From Minwuia thermotolerans (GTDB taxonomy: Bacteria; Pseudomonadota; Alphaproteobacteria; Minwuiales; Minwuiaceae): 33,162 nt of DNA. Location of the stretch: the NCBI RefSeq assembly GCF_002924445.1, contig NZ_PIGG01000011.1:1-33162 (forward strand), in the 5' to 3' direction. A model generated the notes under the pieces. That model saw nothing but the letters and a program-made list of their open reading frames with translations. It was not told the origin of the DNA and searched no databases. The translations under genes and the position numbers were made by a program. Each line of letters starts with the position of its first letter. Position 1 is the first letter of the stretch. This document shows positions 8,798 through 17,729 of the stretch, one piece after another.

Positions 8798-8825
8798 AGC
8801 CCCGCCAATCGGCGGGGCTCCTTTT
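8798..8825. terminator. Terminator-like GC hairpin
   Basis: The same 22-base perfect stem-loop as at 5148-5169 occurs here (8798-8806 with 8811-8819), followed on the plus strand by CCTTTT. No T run follows on the minus strand, where the neighbouring genes lie, so its use as a terminator for them is doubtful. Confidence 0.5.
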
Positions 8826-9222
8826 AGAACGAGAAATCGTCGTTGCATATACGGGTGGGCGTTTTGCAATCGTGCCCGGTCTCAACATCCGTTATCTCAG
8901 GGTCAGAGCATTCGCTCCGGTCCAAATCGTAGTACATTGTCCGACGTGCCGACTGCCCGATCTTGAAGTTAAGCAGTCTGATATCAGTGCGCGCCGCCTT
9001 GTTTGCCGTCTGCCCATTGATGGCGGGCACAATTGACAGCAGTTCTATGGGCTCTTGCAGGTTGTTCACCACCTCGAACTCGACATGGCATATCCCGCGG
9101 CTCCCGTCGTAGCGCGCCCCAACGGCTTCTACAGAGATATCCTCGCTCTCAAAGCACGCGGCCACGCTCAGCGGCAACAGACCGCCAACCACCAGACGGC
9201 GGATCGACTTCGCCGCCCTCAT
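8824..9222 (-). CDS. Putative lipoprotein
   Basis: A 132-residue exported protein with a lipoprotein signal: basic start, hydrophobic core and lipobox 'LSVAAC' with Cys23 as the lipidated residue. The mature part is small, probably all-beta, and has several Cys residues ('RGICHVEF', 'RSECSDPE', 'GHDCKTPTRICND') that could form disulfides in the periplasm. The start codon overlaps the stop of the upstream lipoprotein gene by four bases (9219-9222), so the two are coupled. No family is recognised. Being upstream of TraG-like genes it could belong to the transfer apparatus or be an entry-exclusion-type factor; that is only a guess. Confidence 0.65.
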   Translation of the reverse strand: MRAAKSIRRLVVGGLLPLSVAACFESEDISVEAVGARYDGSRGICHVEFEVVNNLQEPIELLSIVPAINGQTANKAARTDIRLLNFKIGQSARRTMYYDLDRSECSDPEITDVETGHDCKTPTRICNDDFSF

Positions 9223-9896
9223 CGCGCTTCAATCCGCGTGAGCTCGAAGTCCGACCCCGGCGAATTGGAATCGGAACGGGTCGGCCGCTGCACGAACTTT
9301 ACGGTAGCACCCACCTCGGGCGACACATAAGAAATCATCTCCCGCCACTTCGTGCGGCAGACCACCTTGTAGGTGTCATAGGTGCCGGCGTGCGTGGTGA
9401 CGCGGGCCTGCCCTTCGACCTCGCAGGTGCGATCGGCCGTCCAGTCGTTGCCGCCGGCCGTATGGCCCGTGCCCTCGTAGGAGACCGTCTTGCCGACTTC
9501 CAGCGGCCAGATATCGCCCGACTTGCTCGTCACGGTCGTGGTGCCGCTGGAATTGCAGTTTTCCCAGCTCACTTCCGGACCGAACCTGAGGCCGATACCT
9601 GCATCCATCGTCCAGGTGCAACCGTCCGTATCGCGCTGCCACGTATAGCGATCACCGTTGACGGCGATCAGCGTGTTCCGAACCTGCTCGCCGTTCCGGA
9701 CGCCGTGGAACACGGTTCCCTCGGCATAGGGCGCCGGCTCCGCCATCGTTGCGAGCGACTCGGCGACGGCCGCTTCCTCGACTTGCGTCGTCTGGCAAGC
9801 CGCCAACGCGAGGCCCGCAAATGCGAGGCCGATCACGTTCCCAGACAGTGCTTGTCGAGGTCGCTTCGTCTCTGATGTCCTCCCGGTCTTCGGCAT
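9219..9896 (-). CDS. Putative lipoprotein
   Basis: A 225-residue lipoprotein: lipobox 'LALAAC' with Cys34 after a rather long charged start ('MPKTGRTSETKRPRQ'). The mature part is rich in Gly, Thr and Trp and looks like repeated beta strands ('GDRYTWQRDTDGCTWTM', 'GTYDTYKVVCRTKWREMISYVSPEVG'). The ending, 'TYDTYKVVC...YVSPEVGATVKF', resembles the pattern of periplasmic proteins of unknown function. I chose ATG 9896 because the signal sequence begins there; a longer frame to 9986 adds a Cys-rich, non-signal extension. It is the first gene of a coupled pair. Confidence 0.65.
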   Translation of the reverse strand: MPKTGRTSETKRPRQALSGNVIGLAFAGLALAACQTTQVEEAAVAESLATMAEPAPYAEGTVFHGVRNGEQVRNTLIAVNGDRYTWQRDTDGCTWTMDAGIGLRFGPEVSWENCNSSGTTTVTSKSGDIWPLEVGKTVSYEGTGHTAGGNDWTADRTCEVEGQARVTTHAGTYDTYKVVCRTKWREMISYVSPEVGATVKFVQRPTRSDSNSPGSDFELTRIEAR

Positions 9897-10021
9897 CCTC
9901 AGTCTCCCAGTGAGTAAGTCGCGATGATCAAAAGCACAGAGACAGCAGGCGGAATCCGACCCGCTTGCGCACGCTGCGCTTCGCATTCAACTCCCAGTTT
10001 TCCGGATAGGAGCCGGCGATG

Positions 10022-10041
10022 CGTCACCCTATGGGGTGACG
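10022..10041. other. Perfect inverted repeat after luxR-type gene
   Basis: An 8-bp perfect stem, CGTCACCC with GGGTGACG, around a TATG loop, lies just after the stop codon of the regulator gene on the minus strand. There is no T run, so it is either a weak transcript-stabilising hairpin or a binding site for a dimeric regulator. Confidence 0.45.
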
Positions 10042-10042
10042 T

Positions 10043-11158
10043 TCAAAGCGTGGAAACCAGCCTCGCCAACTCGGCCTGGGTCGCGATATTCAATTTTTCG
10101 AAAATACGCTTGCGATGGGTTTTGAGCGTGTTCGGGGAAATGCTCAAACTATCGCAGATATCCTGGGGGCGTTCCGCATCCCCGAGTCGTACCGCGATGA
10201 TCGCCTCTGCCTCTGTCAGTTGATACACAGAACAAAGGCTTGCCCGGCGACGCTCTATATCATCCGGCGCCATCTCGAAGTCCGTAACAACGACAAGCAC
10301 GCTTGGCCGTTCCTTGGTTATGAGACGTGACTGCCCGATGAGTGGCACGACCTTTACCATATACGGCCGGCCATAGACCTCACTCTCGACCGGTAGGGTT
10401 GCGCCTGGATAGACGGAATCGCCGAACGAAGCCCGCGCCGCTTCACGAATGGCTACCTTAAGCTTCCTGTCCTCGCGGTCCTTCGCACAGCGGATCGTTC
10501 GGTTTTCCACGAAGATCGCGGCTCGTCGACGCGCGATCACCCGCGCCCTCTTGTTCGCGAACAGAATTTCCTGCTCCCGGTTAAGCAGAAATATCCCATA
10601 GGGCGTCCGTTCAATCGCGTCGAGCGCTGCATCCGCCTTGATACGCGCCTGGTCGACGAGTTCACCAATTTCAACGGCCCGCTGAATGTGAGGGCTTATC
10701 AAGCCCAGGAGCTTCATATCTTCCGGCTGCGCATGGCCGCTCTTACGGTCACGTTGCGCCGTCACAATTCCCGAGTATCTCTCGTCAAATTTGAATGTCG
10801 TTGCCAGATAATATCTGGCGCCGCCCATTTTCTGAAGCCAGTCATAATACTCATTTCTATCAATTTCTTCTTCAGGTGTGTGTGCATAATTATAATAAAA
10901 GCGCTCGTTGGGATTCCGCACATAGTGGGCAATCCCGGGATCCTTCTGGACATAGTAGCTTGAATAGTCTTTCAGAATATCATCCGGAATACCGATGGAG
11001 CGGTTTACCGGTATCAGCTCCGCCGCGTGATCGAGGACAAACACGTTGAAGCCGACGGCGCCCGTGACGTCGCAAACGTCTCGAAGTGCGCCATCCCAAC
11101 CCTCTTCATCAAGCGTGGTCGCATAGATCGAGTTTATGGCGTGTAGGATATGCTCCAT
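10043..11158 (-). CDS. LuxR-family transcriptional regulator
   Basis: A 371-residue regulator. The C-terminal 60 residues form a LuxR-type helix-turn-helix ('LTEAEAIIAVRLGDAERPQDICDSL', 'SISPNTLKTHRKRIFEKLNI'). A PAS-like segment precedes it ('AIERTPYGIFLLNREQEILFANKRA'). The N-terminal half ('LHAINSIYATTLDEEGWDGAL', 'NERFYYNYAHTPEEEIDRNEYY') resembles the sensory parts of many such proteobacterial regulators. It has no receiver domain and no clear autoinducer-binding domain. GAGGTGA stands directly before ATG 11158. It is transcribed toward the lipoprotein genes and away from the short recombinase. Its targets cannot be told; element transfer genes are possible. Confidence 0.85.
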   Translation of the reverse strand: MEHILHAINSIYATTLDEEGWDGALRDVCDVTGAVGFNVFVLDHAAELIPVNRSIGIPDDILKDYSSYYVQKDPGIAHYVRNPNERFYYNYAHTPEEEIDRNEYYDWLQKMGGARYYLATTFKFDERYSGIVTAQRDRKSGHAQPEDMKLLGLISPHIQRAVEIGELVDQARIKADAALDAIERTPYGIFLLNREQEILFANKRARVIARRRAAIFVENRTIRCAKDREDRKLKVAIREAARASFGDSVYPGATLPVESEVYGRPYMVKVVPLIGQSRLITKERPSVLVVVTDFEMAPDDIERRRASLCSVYQLTEAEAIIAVRLGDAERPQDICDSLSISPNTLKTHRKRIFEKLNIATQAELARLVSTL

Positions 11159-11565
11159 TCACCTCGTATTCGGCTCCTTCCGAACCCCCTCAGCTACAAG
11201 CTGCCCAGCAAGCATTGTGTTCCCCTCGATCATTTGAGCGGGAAGACTGCGCGATGTCCACCGTCGAACCAGGCCGGTAGCGCTCAGGCTTTGCAGCACC
11301 CACGTCCACCAATTTTCTTGTCTGCCGTTGGCCACCGCGGGAAGCCTCATGAACCAGCCCCATCGCCCATCGTATGGGTGCTCCGAAGGCGCCCGTCGTG
11401 GCCGATTTCCCGAACAGTTGTGTTGCGCGCCAGCCACAGGGCGACTTGCGAACTGAGTGACAGAATGCAGGAAAGTGTCACCCGGGGGGTCTCCGTGCGT
11501 TACGATTCACACTGTGAAATCAACACGTAAGGAGGAACCCCGCCTTCGAGAGCATCGGAAACCCA
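11159..11565. other. Intergenic region with inverted repeats
   Basis: This stretch lies between the divergent regulator and short-recombinase genes. It holds GTGACA...TGTCAC (11457-11482, 13-base spacer region) and the near-palindrome TTCACACTGTGAA (11506-11518), plus a GGAGG at 11531-11535 that is too far from the recombinase ATG at 11566 to serve it well. The inverted repeats could be recombinase core sites or operators. A minus-strand open frame (11159-11437) ends at the base before the regulator start but is unconvincing. Confidence 0.4.
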
Positions 11566-12138
11566 ATGGCCAACTGGAGCCTCTATGACGACGCCGGCCA
11601 CCGTAAATATCTCAGCATCAAGGAGCGCACCGGCTTCATCCACGCGGCCCGCAAGGAGCCCGCGGAGGTGGCCGCGTTTTGCCTGACCGTGGCTTATACC
11701 GGCTGCCGTCTCTCGGAGGCGCTGAACCTCACGCGCGACCGGGTAGATCTGGTCGAACGGGTGGTGGTGCTGGAAACGCTCAAGAAGCGCCGGCACGGGG
11801 TATACCGGGCTGTACCGATTCCCTCGGCCATGTCACGCCGGCTCGGCAACCTGCTGCGCAAACTGCCGCCGGATCAGGCACTTCTCTGGCCCTGGTGCCG
11901 GATGACCGGCTATCGGCGGATCAAGGCGGTGATGGAGCGCGGCGGCATAGAAGGTCCGTACGCCAGCCCCAAGGGATTGCGGCACGCCTTCGCAATCTCC
12001 GCTCTGGAGAAGGGCGTGCCCCTGAACCTGGTCCAGAAGTGGCTCGGGCACTCGGACATCGCGACGACCGCGATCTACGGGAATGCCGTCGGATTGGAGG
12101 AACGGGAAATAGCCAGCCGCATGTGGGGAAGAGATTAA
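11566..12138 (+). CDS. Short tyrosine recombinase
   Basis: A 190-residue tyrosine recombinase that consists almost only of the catalytic domain; the core-binding N-terminal domain of about 90 residues is missing or reduced. Visible residues are Arg in 'YTGCRLSEALNL', the Lys-rich turn 'LKKRRHGVYR', 'PKGLRHAFAISALEKGVPLNLVQ', 'WLGHSDIATT' and Tyr in 'AIYGNAV'. Where most relatives have His three residues before the second Arg (HxxR), this protein has Lys ('KGLR'). Short recombinases with this PKGLRH pattern are known from plasmids and islands, so this is probably not decay. No in-frame start exists upstream within about 30 codons. It sits at the edge of the defence block and may act on that block; this is inference. 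Confidence 0.82.
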   Translation: MANWSLYDDAGHRKYLSIKERTGFIHAARKEPAEVAAFCLTVAYTGCRLSEALNLTRDRVDLVERVVVLETLKKRRHGVYRAVPIPSAMSRRLGNLLRKLPPDQALLWPWCRMTGYRRIKAVMERGGIEGPYASPKGLRHAFAISALEKGVPLNLVQKWLGHSDIATTAIYGNAVGLEEREIASRMWGRD

Positions 12139-12323
12139 CGCCGAAACCCGCAAGAATTGGGGGTTGACCTTGTTACATTATCCTGCATTTCGTTACTCAG
12201 CGCACATTATCTTCAAATCTTATAGAGTTACAGTGGTTTCTACCTCTCAAGGCTGCGCGTCGTCACAGCCGTATGACAACAAATACACCGAAATATAAGC
12301 GGGGTTAGCTATTCTGTGCTAAT

Positions 12324-13838
12324 CTACACATCAAAAATAGGGCTTGGATTTTCTCTGGAAAGAACGAGCGTGAGAGACCGCTTTGCCCGGCTAATAGCGA
12401 CGTATAGTCTGCATCGCGAGTAGTATGTCGAAGAGAACCGACTGTCGCAGGGCAGGATCATCGCATTGTCGCATTCCAGCCCTTTAGCCTTGTGAATGGT
12501 ACTTATCGCCCGCGCCGGCGGCGTCGGACGGGTAAAGGCGCGCCGCCTGTTGATTTCCGCGAGGCCGTCGTGCGCGTCCACAAACTCCCCCAGCCGAATC
12601 GCGTCTTGGTACTCTCTTCGATAGTCAATACTGACCGTTTCAAAGCCGGAAACGCCTTCCCGCTGAAGCCGGGACAGCTCAGCAAGACATTTTGCGATCC
12701 CGACATGGTTCGGCTCCTCAAGAATGAAGCGGCCGAGCTGCTGGATACGCGCGGGCTTGCCACGGGCTGCACTCGTGCAGCCTTCACCTACCTCCCGGAC
12801 AAGTCGGTCGCCGTGGCTCGACCGGCTGAAGCCGACTGCAACGCGTCCCATGAACGCGACCACGGCGTTTGCCACAGCCACGGCGTCGCCCGCGCTCTCT
12901 TCCGTAGCAGTTATGAGCTCGTCAACGGCCGGGCGGGTGTGGCCTTCCCATATCGGTATGGCGCGATTCCAGAAGGCCGCGAGCGCTTCCGTCATATCGT
13001 TCTGCGGCGTGAGGATGAGCGCCTGCGTCCCGGCGCGTGCCACCCTGTCGATGGGCGCACGCTCTGCGCTATCCAAACGATAGCCACGTCCGACGGCAGT
13101 GTTGTCCGCGTGAAGAATATTCAACCCTTGTGGAAGTGCGCCTGTCAAATCGATAGGCTGACCGTTCTTCAGGGCATCCCGCGCACGCAACACCCAGGCG
13201 CCCAGGGCAGGCGTTCCATCGCTCCATCGATGCGGCGTGCATAGCTCAGCGAAGGCTGCGGCCGCCTTGATCTCTTCCCAGCGCGCCAGCGCCTCGTTTG
13301 CCGCCCGGCCCTTTGCGTAAATCCCCTGCATCGGGTCGCCAAAGATGCGCAGCTTCGTCCCCGCATTCCGCAAAGCCATAACAACGGCATGCTGATCCGC
13401 GCTCGCGTCCTGATGCTCATCGGCGATGACCACCGGAAACCGCTCCGCCACGGCAGCGACTATGAAAGGGTGCCGCCCCACGAGCGTCGCGACACGCGCG
13501 GCCAGCGCAGCGTAGCCGTCGGCACCTTGCCGCCGCGCCCATGCGGACGGATCGGCAGGCAAGTCGAGAGACTTGTGGTAGGCAGCGGCGATTTGCACAA
13601 GGAGGGAGTCGATTGTCCTGATTTCAACGCGGCGGTGGGCGGCAGCCGTCGCCTGTGCGAACGCGGCGCAGGCGGCGTGGGTATGCGTAAGGATCAGAAC
13701 CCGGCCGGTTGCAAGGCGCGGGGCCGTCCGCGCGGCATAGTGCGCGCCCTGATACGTCTTGCCGCACCCGGCAGGCGCCTCGACCGCGACGAACGGCACA
13801 TCGGAATCGAGCAGGGCGGCAACTTCTTCATCCGTCAT
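12324..13838 (-). CDS. UvrD/Rep-like helicase, GajB-like
   Basis: A 504-residue superfamily 1 helicase-like protein. Motifs: Walker A 'APAGCGKT' (residues 21-28), motif II 'DEHQD' (140-144), motif III 'FGDPMQ' near 160, motif V 'HKAKGLE' (449-455) and motif VI 'YVAISRAK' (479-486). The length matches GajB of Gabija (about 500 residues), which works with an OLD-family nuclease encoded just upstream, exactly the arrangement here. The start ATG 13838 overlaps the upstream OLD gene by 11 bases, so the two are coupled; a longer frame upstream overlaps that gene much more and looks like chance. It is the last gene of the minus-strand defence series, followed by an AT-rich gap and no strong terminator. 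Confidence 0.87.
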   Translation of the reverse strand: MTDEEVAALLDSDVPFVAVEAPAGCGKTYQGAHYAARTAPRLATGRVLILTHTHAACAAFAQATAAAHRRVEIRTIDSLLVQIAAAYHKSLDLPADPSAWARRQGADGYAALAARVATLVGRHPFIVAAVAERFPVVIADEHQDASADQHAVVMALRNAGTKLRIFGDPMQGIYAKGRAANEALARWEEIKAAAAFAELCTPHRWSDGTPALGAWVLRARDALKNGQPIDLTGALPQGLNILHADNTAVGRGYRLDSAERAPIDRVARAGTQALILTPQNDMTEALAAFWNRAIPIWEGHTRPAVDELITATEESAGDAVAVANAVVAFMGRVAVGFSRSSHGDRLVREVGEGCTSAARGKPARIQQLGRFILEEPNHVGIAKCLAELSRLQREGVSGFETVSIDYRREYQDAIRLGEFVDAHDGLAEINRRRAFTRPTPPARAISTIHKAKGLECDNAMILPCDSRFSSTYYSRCRLYVAISRAKRSLTLVLSRENPSPIFDV

Positions 13839-15603
13839 GAGGAACGTCAGAGATCGCGGCCTGTCCCAGCGCGGCGCGGACGGCATTGAGAAACGGCAAG
13901 AGGTCTGGCTTGACCGAGGGCCAGACACCAAGCACAAACATCTTCTCGGCGAGTTCGCGTCCGCCTACGACGAATTTGAACCAGCGCCTTCCGTGACGGC
14001 CCCACATCTTCGCGGTTTCGTCGTCGGGCGCGCCTTCCTTGCTGCCGATGGCGGCGGCGATCATGAGGGCGCGAAAATCCTCCGTGGCTGTCCTGATGGC
14101 AGGCAGGCTCTTGTTGTCGATGCCGAGCCGCATGGCGAGTGTCACGCGGCGTTCCGCAGCCACGCCCGCGTCGGGATGGGCGATCAGCTCTTCAAGCCGG
14201 CTTTCATCCACGAGGGACATGATCCGTTCCTCGGTGCAGCCGCCCGCCCATTGAAAGAGACGGTCTCCCATCTTCGCCTTTAGTTCAGTCCATCGGCCAG
14301 AAGACTGGCCTTCGTCATCGGCGAAACCGCCGAAAAGCAGACCGCCGTCGGCCATGGCTTCCAGAAGATCCAGGGTGGCGGGATTGCCTTGCCCGTCGCA
14401 AACGCGCACGCCGTGATCCGCAAAGGCGCCGTCAACGGCACGCTCCAGAACGTACGAGAGGAAGCCCACCTCGGTCGGACCTTCGGCAATAATGGCAAAT
14501 CTGGACAGGAAGGTTTCAGGGTCGCGCTCTTGCTGTCGGGCGATCTTTTCACGCAGAAGCGGGCCGATATGACCGCTGCCGTCAAGATACCAGAGGCTGG
14601 CCTGGTCGGCGGCGTTTATCGCCACGGCGCTGTGCGTCGTTACGAAGCTCTGCGCCGGTTCTGCCTGCAAACTCTTTACGAGCTTCCGCAACCGGTAGGG
14701 TTCAAGGCCGCGCTCTATTTCATCGATGGCAGTGATACTGGTTTCCGCCTCGCCGGCGGCAGCAATTTGCAGCGCGGTCATTCGCCGCGTTCCCGCGCCC
14801 CAGCTCGCAAGCGGAAGAGAAACGCCGTGCGCACTTTCGGCCATAAGCCCAATCAGCGCGCCGATGGAAAGCCCTTGGCTGCTCGTCAGCCCGAGATCGA
14901 GTTTGCTCGGCAGCGCCTCATTCTTGAGCGTTCCATCAAGCTTGCCGAGAGCTTCCTTGGCGCTGTCGCCAAGATTGGCGGCCAGATTGATTTCCGATAC
15001 GCGCCGCCCAATCCTGGCCCGCAGGCCCTTGTCGGCAAGCAACCGGTCGAGTGCGGAGCCGTAGACCAGCCTGAGATCGCGGTCGTTGCGGTCGTCGCCA
15101 CCAAGGCGAACGACGCCGATATTCCGCCGCACGGCTGCGGACAGGTGATCGATGTCGTCGTTGGGCTGCACAATCTCCCAATTTATTTCGAGATCGGGTG
15201 TGCCGCGCACCTGAAGGCGATAGACAGGCGGGCCGGAAGCGGCCCGGCCGCTCTCTTCATCGTCCTCGGTGATCGGACGCACGGCGTCGTTGCCGTCCCA
15301 TTCCCAGGGCCAGGCGAACCTTTGCTGCTGACCTATCTCGGAAGATGGCGGGAGCGCGACGACCGCCTGTATTACGAATTCATCTTCGACCTTGCGCTGC
15401 CAGAAATCAGCCTCCGAAAGAACGAGTGCATTGGAGGGGCTGAGCAAAAGGGCGATTGCTTCGAGGATCGTGCTCTTCCCCACATCGCCGCCGCCGAGCA
15501 CGATGTTCATGCCGGGGGCCGGATTCCAGTCCAGAGCCTCGATACCGCGAAACCGGTCAATCTTCAGTTTGAGGATCGTTGCGGTCGCGCTTATGCCCGT
15601 CAT
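13828..15603 (-). CDS. OLD-family ATPase-nuclease, GajA-like
   Basis: A 591-residue OLD protein: an ABC-type ATPase followed by a TOPRIM nuclease. Walker A 'GGGDVGKST' lies at 37-45, the signature region 'ASWGAGTRRMT' near 266, Walker B 'AIDEIERGLE' at 291-300 and the switch 'TTHS' at 321-324. The TOPRIM part has 'EGPTE' at 373-377 and 'DDE' at 428-430. Length, domain order and the overlapping UvrD-like gene downstream match class 2 OLD proteins, that is GajA, which nicks phage DNA when nucleotide pools fall. It differs from plain Gabija in that a second OLD-type gene ends 13 bases upstream. All key acidic residues are seen, so activity is likely. Confidence 0.87.
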   Translation of the reverse strand: MTGISATATILKLKIDRFRGIEALDWNPAPGMNIVLGGGDVGKSTILEAIALLLSPSNALVLSEADFWQRKVEDEFVIQAVVALPPSSEIGQQQRFAWPWEWDGNDAVRPITEDDEESGRAASGPPVYRLQVRGTPDLEINWEIVQPNDDIDHLSAAVRRNIGVVRLGGDDRNDRDLRLVYGSALDRLLADKGLRARIGRRVSEINLAANLGDSAKEALGKLDGTLKNEALPSKLDLGLTSSQGLSIGALIGLMAESAHGVSLPLASWGAGTRRMTALQIAAAGEAETSITAIDEIERGLEPYRLRKLVKSLQAEPAQSFVTTHSAVAINAADQASLWYLDGSGHIGPLLREKIARQQERDPETFLSRFAIIAEGPTEVGFLSYVLERAVDGAFADHGVRVCDGQGNPATLDLLEAMADGGLLFGGFADDEGQSSGRWTELKAKMGDRLFQWAGGCTEERIMSLVDESRLEELIAHPDAGVAAERRVTLAMRLGIDNKSLPAIRTATEDFRALMIAAAIGSKEGAPDDETAKMWGRHGRRWFKFVVGGRELAEKMFVLGVWPSVKPDLLPFLNAVRAALGQAAISDVPHDG

Positions 15604-15616
15604 GTCGCCCTAGCCG

Positions 15617-17710
15617 TCATCCTGCGCATTTCGGGAAGCGCTCATTGATCGCCGCAAACAGAGCGGCAGCGCGGTCCAGAACCTCGTCGGGCAGCTTCGT
15701 TGCGTTCTCCCCCCAATCCGAAACAAGGTGAATGGCGGCCGACGCCTTCCACCCGTCCGGAAGCTCAACGTTTCGGCGCACCGCCCACGCCTTGATCTGG
15801 CTTGGCAGGCTGCCCGCGGCACGGTCGGCGGTCGTCAGTTTTACGGTCTGCCCGAGAACGGCGCTAACGCCTGGAAGCACGATATCTTCGCCGAGTATAT
15901 CTTCGACCTCGGTCTCGGTCCCGGCGCGGTCTAACGTGTCGTCGAGCATGAGGATCGCCGCTCCGTGGGCGGCATAGAGTTCCTTGATCAGAGCATCGCG
16001 GCGCGCGCGCCCGGCGTCGTCACCATCGAGCAGAACGAGCGGTCGAACCTCCTGTCCAAGAAACAGCGAGGCGATATGGCCGACGTTTTTGGTGCCGCCG
16101 CAGGGAGTAATGTAGATATCATCGGACAGCGCCTCCCGACCGGACGCGCGGCACTGCGCCCGGAGGGCGTGCAGGTAGTAGTAATCGCTCATACCCTCGA
16201 CCAGCACATTGTCCCTGTGCTGGAAAAGGCCGCGCACCATGGCGTAACCCGCCGCTGCCTGAAGCGGGAAGATGGTTTCGCGGTCCTTCGGCCAGGTCTC
16301 GACACTGATCCGGGAGTGCCCGCTTTCATCTTCGGTAACGGGCCGAACGCGATGAAGATGTTCGCCGTCAATCAGGAACGGCGAATGCGTCGTATAGACG
16401 AGTTGGTTGTTCTCTGACAGCCGCTCAAAAAACGCGATCAGCTCCTGCTGAGCGGTGGGATGCAAATGGAGCCCCGGCTCGTCCAGCAAAAGAATGGCGT
16501 CCTTATACCCCTCCTCGGACTCGACGAGAAAAACGAGGTAGAATGAGAAAAACCACTGGAACCCCCTGCTGCGCCCTTCCAGTTCGATCTTGACGCCAGG
16601 CCGCCGATCGTCCGCGATCCAGATGCGGAAATAGTCGCCATCGGCCTGATAATCGACCGTATGCCGTCGTTGGCCGTACCATTTGTTGAAGCGTTCAGTG
16701 ATATCGAGGGAAGCGGAGCTGAGTTTAATCGCCCGCGCTTCCTTGCGTTCCTGATCCTGGCGGATCACGGCATCTTCGGGTTTCTTGTTTTGAGAGCGCG
16801 CCTCTTGCGCTTGCTCGCGGCCGAGGTCGGCAATCTCCTTCGCCGTCAGCCGGACGTGCTTGAACATGGCGTTGATAGTGCGAACGTGAGCGTCGTCCGG
16901 CGCGCGTTCAAGGTCTTCAAGAAAGCGCGGCAGATAGATCGCGCTGTCGAGAACACCGTAATCCTCGAAATAAATCAAGACGGGCAGGCGCTCTTTCAGC
17001 CACGCCTCGGCCTGTTCGGCTGGTGCGGGCCTCTGTGCCGCCTCAAGAACGGGGTCCACCGCCGCTTGCAGCGTCTCGACAGGGTCGGCCGTTTGCGGCT
17101 TCGCATGTCCTTCCGACTCTTTGCGCAAGGCCGAGAGCAGCTTCACGCCATCATCGCCGCGAAGGTCGGCATGCGAACTAATCTTCTGTTCCCATTTCGA
17201 GGCCCACGTCGCCAGCGCGGTACGCAGCTCCTGGGTCGCCTCTTCCTGATCCGCCGCAGGCGATTCAAGGCGCCGGGCGGCTGACGCGAATTTCTTGAGC
17301 GCGGCTACGACAGGATCGGGCACGACCACGTGGTCAGAAATCTCCGGATCAAATTCGACCGTCAGTGAGCCGTCGTAATAGCGTGTGCAGACTGCCTCAC
17401 TCGGCGCCTGGCGGTCGTCGAGCAGTGTCTGCAGTTCATCGCGTAACGCCCCGGCGATCTCAAATGCCACGGAGCAAACCGGCCAATCGCTGCCGTCCTT
17501 GAAATCGCGGGTATATCGATCGCGCGGAAATTCACGCTGAGGATTGTACGGCGCCGGTGTCGCGGGGTTGAACTTGTGGAAGGCCTTAAGCATCGCCGTC
17601 TTGCCGGACTCATTCCGCCCGACGAGGGCGGTAACGCGCTCAAGAGGAACCCAGCCGCTGTCATCAATGTTGCGGAAGTTCTGAACACGGATGCGTCTGG
17701 CTTTGAGCAT
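15617..17710 (-). CDS. OLD-like ATPase with TOPRIM domain
   Basis: A 697-residue protein of the same general plan as the next gene but only distantly related to it. Walker A 'GRNESGKT' (31-38), a long helical middle (residues about 140-340), signature-like 'GRSRGFQWFF' (379-388), Walker B 'LLLDEPGLHLHP' (407-418), switch 'THSPF' (441-445), then a TOPRIM module with 'VEGMSD' (504-509) and 'LLDGDDAGR' (560-568). The TOPRIM motif reads EG-x-S-D rather than EG-x-T-E. The start ATG 17710 follows a strong GGAGGGG; longer frames upstream overlap the nuclease gene. Such proteins are overcoming-lysogenization-defect-type nucleases in phage defence. Its partner could be the upstream nuclease, or the GajA-like protein. 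Confidence 0.85.
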   Translation of the reverse strand: MLKARRIRVQNFRNIDDSGWVPLERVTALVGRNESGKTAMLKAFHKFNPATPAPYNPQREFPRDRYTRDFKDGSDWPVCSVAFEIAGALRDELQTLLDDRQAPSEAVCTRYYDGSLTVEFDPEISDHVVVPDPVVAALKKFASAARRLESPAADQEEATQELRTALATWASKWEQKISSHADLRGDDGVKLLSALRKESEGHAKPQTADPVETLQAAVDPVLEAAQRPAPAEQAEAWLKERLPVLIYFEDYGVLDSAIYLPRFLEDLERAPDDAHVRTINAMFKHVRLTAKEIADLGREQAQEARSQNKKPEDAVIRQDQERKEARAIKLSSASLDITERFNKWYGQRRHTVDYQADGDYFRIWIADDRRPGVKIELEGRSRGFQWFFSFYLVFLVESEEGYKDAILLLDEPGLHLHPTAQQELIAFFERLSENNQLVYTTHSPFLIDGEHLHRVRPVTEDESGHSRISVETWPKDRETIFPLQAAAGYAMVRGLFQHRDNVLVEGMSDYYYLHALRAQCRASGREALSDDIYITPCGGTKNVGHIASLFLGQEVRPLVLLDGDDAGRARRDALIKELYAAHGAAILMLDDTLDRAGTETEVEDILGEDIVLPGVSAVLGQTVKLTTADRAAGSLPSQIKAWAVRRNVELPDGWKASAAIHLVSDWGENATKLPDEVLDRAAALFAAINERFPKCAG

Positions 17711-17729
17711 TATCCCCTCCGATCTCGTG

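Noticed and set aside
11159-11437. Minus-strand frame ending one base before the regulator start
   Set aside because: The tight junction is suggestive, but composition (many Trp and Arg) and lack of a ribosome binding site argue against a gene.
14389-15648. Plus-strand frame of 419 codons
   Set aside because: Antisense to the GajA-like gene, with no recognisable motif and no ribosome binding site.
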